Source: Prochilodus magdalenae
Taxonomy: Eukaryota; Chordata; Actinopteri; Characiformes; Prochilodontidae
DNA length: 64,000 nt
NCBI GenBank assembly: GCA_024036415.1
Contig: JAMWET010001663.1
Coordinates: forward strand, 530,001-594,000
Direction: 5' to 3'
Positions within the stretch are counted from its first letter, which is position 1. Each line of letters begins with the position of its first letter. The notes beneath the pieces were generated by a model, which made no database searches, had not been told where the DNA came from, and saw only the letters and a list, made by a program, of their open reading frames with translations. Below, in pieces: positions 37,663-64,000 of this stretch. Made by a program: the position numbers and the translations under genes.

Positions 37663-38376
37663 TATTTAATGGATCCTCTGAAGGCTCCCAGGTAAATAAC
37701 ATGACTCTAACATGACTAGATTTGCGGTGTGGGCATTGCGGCTGCAACCCATGGTTAGGTTTCTATCACCAATTCAAGTCTCTACAGTGCATACTTATCA
37801 AACCACTCCGAATGGCTTTGCTGGCATCTCAACAAGTGAATTATGCGGTTGAGTGGAATTCCCCAGATTGTCTTCAAAAAGGCCTACTGTGAACCATCTA
37901 TGCTAGCCTAAATGCTATTATACAAGCAATGCTGGACCCCATTTGGACTTCCATGAGTGGGGGAGGTATTGAACTGTAATATGAGTTGCTTGTAAGTCTG
38001 CTCCTGCTCCTCTTTTGCCATGTATTGAAAGAAAAAACCAAATTTGGCCCAAAAAGCCGAGTTCCCAGCAAACTCGTTTTGAACCCTGTGATGGCTGATT
38101 GCCAGCTTGGCCTGGGCACTTATTTTTTTGGAGTGAAGTCCATCAGACAGCAGACAGCGGTGTTGGGGAAAGGAGCAGTGGACTGACGCTCACAGCGTGT
38201 GTGTGTGAGTTCAAGCTGTGAGTGTGTCTAATCAGTGTTCCAGTTGAAGAGGACCGCAGGCAAGATGGTCCAGAGTGTGCAGTATCGGTCAGTGCCGTCC
38301 CCGGGTCGAATGAGGTGACCCAGTGCAGGGCTTGAGGTTTGGACCATGTTCACAAGCTTCTTCTCCTCTTCAGCGC
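37663..38376 (-). other. phex 3' flank, probably part 3' UTR
   Basis: It lies directly after the phex stop codon on the minus strand. No AATAAA is visible on that strand here, so the transcript end cannot be placed. A short (TG)n lies at 38198-38210. Confidence 0.4.
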
Positions 38377-60785
<22,409 letters not shown>

Positions 60786-61330
60786 ACTGCTGGGCTCACG
60801 CAGCAGCACCTGGATTGGCTGTCACAGGCTTTCTTATCTTATCTGTCTCTCCTGATTCTTTAGCCCTCTCTCGATCTCTCTTCCTCCTGTTGGCCGTGGC
60901 CCTGTTTCACCCCTGCTGGCCCAGAGATGACCGCTGATAAGCCTTGGTCCCGGATCAGTGCAGTGAAATGCTCGGCCAGCTGGGTTTTGGAATATGTGTG
61001 TGTGTGTGAGTGTGTGTGTGTGAGGAGGGGGCCTTGACGGGACAGACCTCCTGAGTTCACTCCCCGTTCCTGGATGCTGGTCTGCAGGTCCTCAGGTCAG
61101 CCGCGTAGTGTTAGTCTTAGCGTCCCGCTCTCTACTGGTCACTCACAGGCCAAAGGGAACGAGTGTCTCTCTCTCCACATGCCAAGAGAGCTCCAGATCC
61201 ACTGGCTGAGAGAAAGCAGCAAGAAGGAGGGAGAGTAATAGAAGGGGAGGGGGGAGGGAAGTAGAGAGGGGGCGAGAGAGATTGAGAGAGAGATAGATAG
61301 AGACACTGGAGGACCAAAAAGTAGGAGGAA
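60786..61330 (-). promoter_or_regulatory. phex 5' flank with candidate promoter motifs
   Basis: No TATA box at a convincing distance is visible. On the minus strand an inverted-CCAAT match lies at 60814-60818, and two overlapping GATA sites (AGATAAGATAAG) at 60833-60844. A polypurine (plus-strand GA-rich) stretch lies at about 61205-61310. These are short motifs that occur by chance, and the transcription start and any 5' untranslated exon are unknown. The (GT)n at about 60993-61021 and 61420-61435 are simple repeats. Confidence 0.25.
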
Positions 61331-61974
61331 CTTCTCTCTGTACAGAATACGGAATGGCTGGAGCTCCTAACTAGCAGGCCTAATTATATGGAGCCGAGTC
61401 GCATGGGTGGGATGATTGTACGTGTGTGTGTGTGCGCACCCGTGCTGCCGAAATGTGGTCAGCGTGTGTTTACCCTGCAGGTCTGTATCTGCTCAGTATG
61501 CCCCGGCACCTGCCCACTCAGCACTAACTACATAATGATGAGTTAACCCTCAGGCCAAATCAAGCACCTTCCCTGGTTTCCCGCACGTCTGGAAACAAAA
61601 CGTGAGTCCCCAGAACCACAACCGCGGTACAGTACGCTACAGAACCCTAACCCTACATCCTATCAGCCGTTCTCCATGGAAGCCTTCAGAATTCCGGCCT
61701 CATGCAATGGATAAGCTGCAAACCAAGTGCTGTGCATTCTAGAGAAAGTTGCCGAGTCAGGATTGTTCACAGTGGAGCTGATGGGAACCAGACGTCTCCC
61801 CTCAGAGGCAGCTATTATATCTGAGATGATAGTTTTGAGATACAGTCAGAGATGGGAACAAGTCACCAAGCTACAAGTCCGAAGTAAATCTCAAGTGCTG
61901 AGTCAGTACAAGTAGGCTTAGTCCTAAAGAAGCCAAGGTCCTTCATCAGCAGAAATGATGGTAATGATAATACA
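61331..61974. other. No gene seen
   Basis: The sequence upstream of phex looks unique. No exon of a neighbouring gene was recognised. A cacagtggagctgatgggaa phrase at 61769 may be a MITE end. Confidence 0.4.
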
Positions 61975-62400
61975 CAGTTTGGCCATAAGTATGTGGACAC
62001 CTTATTGTGTTAGAGGCTTCAGATGTTTCAACCAACCCCGTTGCTGGCGGGTGTATAGGGTCAAGCACTCAACCGACCAACTTCATAGCCAATAGAATGA
62101 GTCGTACAGAAGCGCTCAGTGTCTTTGAATGTGTCACTGATCCATAATGCCACCTTTGCCAGCTTGTGAGATTCCTGCCCTGCTAGATCTGCCCCAGTGC
62201 ACCTGTGAGTGCTATTATTGTGAAATGGAAGCATCCAGCAGCATTGACAACTCTGGCACGAGGTGGTAGACCACTCAAAGAGTTGCGTCACTCTCTACAG
62301 AGTTCCAGTCTACCACCTGTGCTTCCATGGTTGAGCAGCCTAGGATCGCTAGTTTCACTCTCTGGTTCGGTGGATGAACCCAGGAGAACGGTAGACTGCT
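61975..62400. mobile_element. Decayed teleost DNA transposon end (ccataagtatgtggacacc)
   Basis: It starts ttggccataagtatgtggac and contains gctggcgggtgtatagg, gcactcaaccgac, tgctattattgtgaaatgga and gcatccagcagcattgac. I recognise this order as one end of a common fish transposon. It is noncoding. Confidence 0.55.
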
Positions 62401-62599
62401 AGGTGCCAACAGTACACAAGTTTGGAAATGGAAGAAGAATGGCTTGGAGCGGGGGTTAAGGATTCGGGCCCCGTATATCCAGTGAGGGTTAATGTGAACG
62501 CTGCAGCATAGAAAGACATTTCACACAGTTCTACAAAATGTTTGGGATGGACTATAAACATGCAGGCCAGAACAATGATTTCCTTCTAAGGTCATTTTC

Positions 62600-62955
62600 A
62601 GTGACTTTGTCTTCCTACTTTTGTCTTGGTGGAGACAACCAACATATCCATGTGTGGAGGAACCGTGGTCAGCGCCAAGATGAGCGGTTTGTTGACACAC
62701 TTCAGACGTCCAGAAGGTCTGGTGTCGCTCCAACTCCACCCCACCGCAAAATCATTCAAGCTGCATGGGATGGATTATCACAGGACACCATTAGGAACCT
62801 CCAATGGGAGACATCTGGCATGTTGTGTTAGCCGAACGCCATACTGAGAGACAGACTTCTGTATGTGTAGCTCAATAAATATTGATCATATCAGTCTAAA
62901 TTTATCATCAGTTATTGATCCTGGTCACCCTTTATCTTCCTTCCCAACATCACTG
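62600..62955 (+). mobile_element. Tc1-like transposase remnant, C-terminal part
   Basis: The frame contains HIHVWRNRGQR (start of the catalytic domain region), then AAWDGLSQDTIRNLQW near its end, with the middle deleted. It is homologous to the minus-strand remnant at 34155-34560, including the tgtgtagctcaataaatatt tail. Confidence 0.65.
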
Positions 62956-63044
62956 CGACCCCACGCCTCCTTCTGAGTGCGGCTGTTCTTTTGATGATGA
63001 GTGTAAATACATTTTCCATTGAAAAAGAATTAGTCAGATTGTCT

Positions 63045-63310
63045 GTTTAAAGTGGTAGTAACTCCAGAGCTCCTGCAGATGGCACTGCACGAGGACGATG
63101 GGGCTATAAGTACCAGCAGTGGCTAAAATCCCAGTCTACAGGAAATTCTTCTCGGAATTGTGCCAGGGAAGGCATCCACCAAATCTGGATCCAACTGACC
63201 AATTTTTGATGCAAGAATGTCTGAACATTGATGTGGCCCACATCCAGAAACTCGTCCAGTCTATGCCCATTCCAGTCACAGCTGGTATTTGTATTCCTTG
63301 AGGTATTATG
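63045..63310 (+). mobile_element. Tc1-like dispersed family, internally deleted
   Basis: The 5' end gtttaaagtggtagtaactc, then ctcctgcagatggcactgca, is joined directly to accagcagtggctaaaatcc, so the central about 300 bases present at 8740-9120 are missing. It ends near ccttgaggtatt. Confidence 0.75.
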
Positions 63311-63500
63311 TTGTTGGCGTAGCTCAGCGGTTAACATCACTACCCACCAGGGAGCCACCACCACATGTGGGAGACTGTGGGTCGAATCCTGGTCTGGGTG
63401 ACTACGCTGTGCTACACCAATAAGTCCTTGGGCAAGACTCCTAACACTGCATTGGCCTACCTGTATAAGAGCACCAGCTAAATGCCATAAATGTTATTAC
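63311..63500 (+). mobile_element. tRNA-derived SINE, fullest copy
   Basis: It has the A-box-like gtagctcagcggttaac, the B-box-like gggtcgaatcctgg, ctgtgctacaccaataagtc, ttgggcaagactcctaacac and a tail ccagctaaatgccataaatg. It abuts the preceding Tc1-like copy. Confidence 0.85.
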
Positions 63501-64000
63501 ATGCCAATCAGGAACGTATTTATCACAGGTATTCAATATACAACCATTAGAAGTCTTAATCTACACCCTTCTGTATTGCAGGAGTGCAGAGTTGTAGCTG
63601 AATGTGTAGCACTATGGAGCATGTGCAATGAGAGTGTAGGGCTGACTGCCTCTCTGGCAGCAGAGAACTGCCATTAGTGCTGGCTGACACGGCCAGGGTG
63701 CAGGTCACTTCTAGCCATGTGCCTCTCATTAATGGTACAGTGCACCACTACCGCACTAACCAGCCTCGGAGCTCAGCCCAGCATCACACGTACTGGCGAC
63801 CAGCGAGTTCCATGAGCCCCTTCAATGTAAACCAAAAGCAGGAAGCTATATTATCCATTACTCAGACCTGCATATGTGCAGATACCGACACCTCTCTTAA
63901 GCTCATCATCACGTCACCTCCTTTACCTTCTTTACTCTGTTGACCGTATTAGTTTTGTATTTGTCTCTTGGTTCCTTGTTAACGGTCTGCAAACACGTCT
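63501..64000. other. No gene seen
   Basis: Unique-looking sequence to the end of the window. No exon or repeat was recognised. Confidence 0.4.

Noticed and set aside
60786..60809. Upstream extension of the phex start to a GTG codon (LLREPSS)
   Set aside because: GTG is not a normal nuclear start, and the ATG at 60785 gives a tail of the length found in human PHEX.

Overview
This is a window of animal nuclear DNA, almost certainly from a teleost fish. There are no operons, no ribosome binding sites and no long uninterrupted reading frames. One gene is split into 22 exons with GT-AG introns, and the rest is repeats of types common in fish: Tc1/mariner-like transposons with TA target sites, hAT-like MITEs, tRNA-derived SINEs, long (CA)n/(GT)n tracts and several kilobase-scale minisatellites. 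The mix would suit an otophysan fish such as a characin or catfish, but that is an impression and was not tested.

The only protein-coding gene I can support is phex, on the minus strand from the start codon at 60785 to the stop codon at 38377-38379. All 22 coding exons were found by reading splice sites and phase. They join in frame to 2235 coding bases, or 744 residues, close to the 749 of human PHEX. Exon phases agree at every junction. The product is an M13 (neprilysin-family) zinc metallopeptidase: a short cytosolic tail, one membrane segment, then a large extracellular domain with HELTH (575-579), ENIAD (637-641), NAFY (533-536) and a C-terminal CxxW.

Layout: 1-38.3 kb lies downstream of phex and shows no gene. 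It is a repeat-rich desert: a hAT-like foldback (1.2-2.3 kb), a satellite-like array of about 763-bp units (3.0-5.9 kb), microsatellites (9.2-9.8 kb), a polypurine region (15.3-16.5 kb), a 231-bp triplication (17.8-18.5 kb), mutually inverted degenerate arrays (20-23.3 kb), a Tc1-type MITE (24.6-25.2 kb), a 31-bp minisatellite (26.3-27.6 kb), telomere-like repeats (30.0-30.4 kb), a GT tract (31.5-32.1 kb), and many fragments of one dispersed Tc1-like family. 38.4-60.8 kb is phex. Its introns carry a 54-bp minisatellite of 3.2 kb, a tetranucleotide array of about 1.7 kb, a 22-bp minisatellite, a (TTC)n tract that forms a splice acceptor, and several transposon copies. 60.8-64 kb is the phex 5' flank plus more transposon and SINE copies.

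I found no undescribed multi-gene system. The most interesting signals are the tandem arrays that press against phex splice sites (introns 5, 11 and 14), and an alanine where the family normally has glycine, next to the third zinc ligand.
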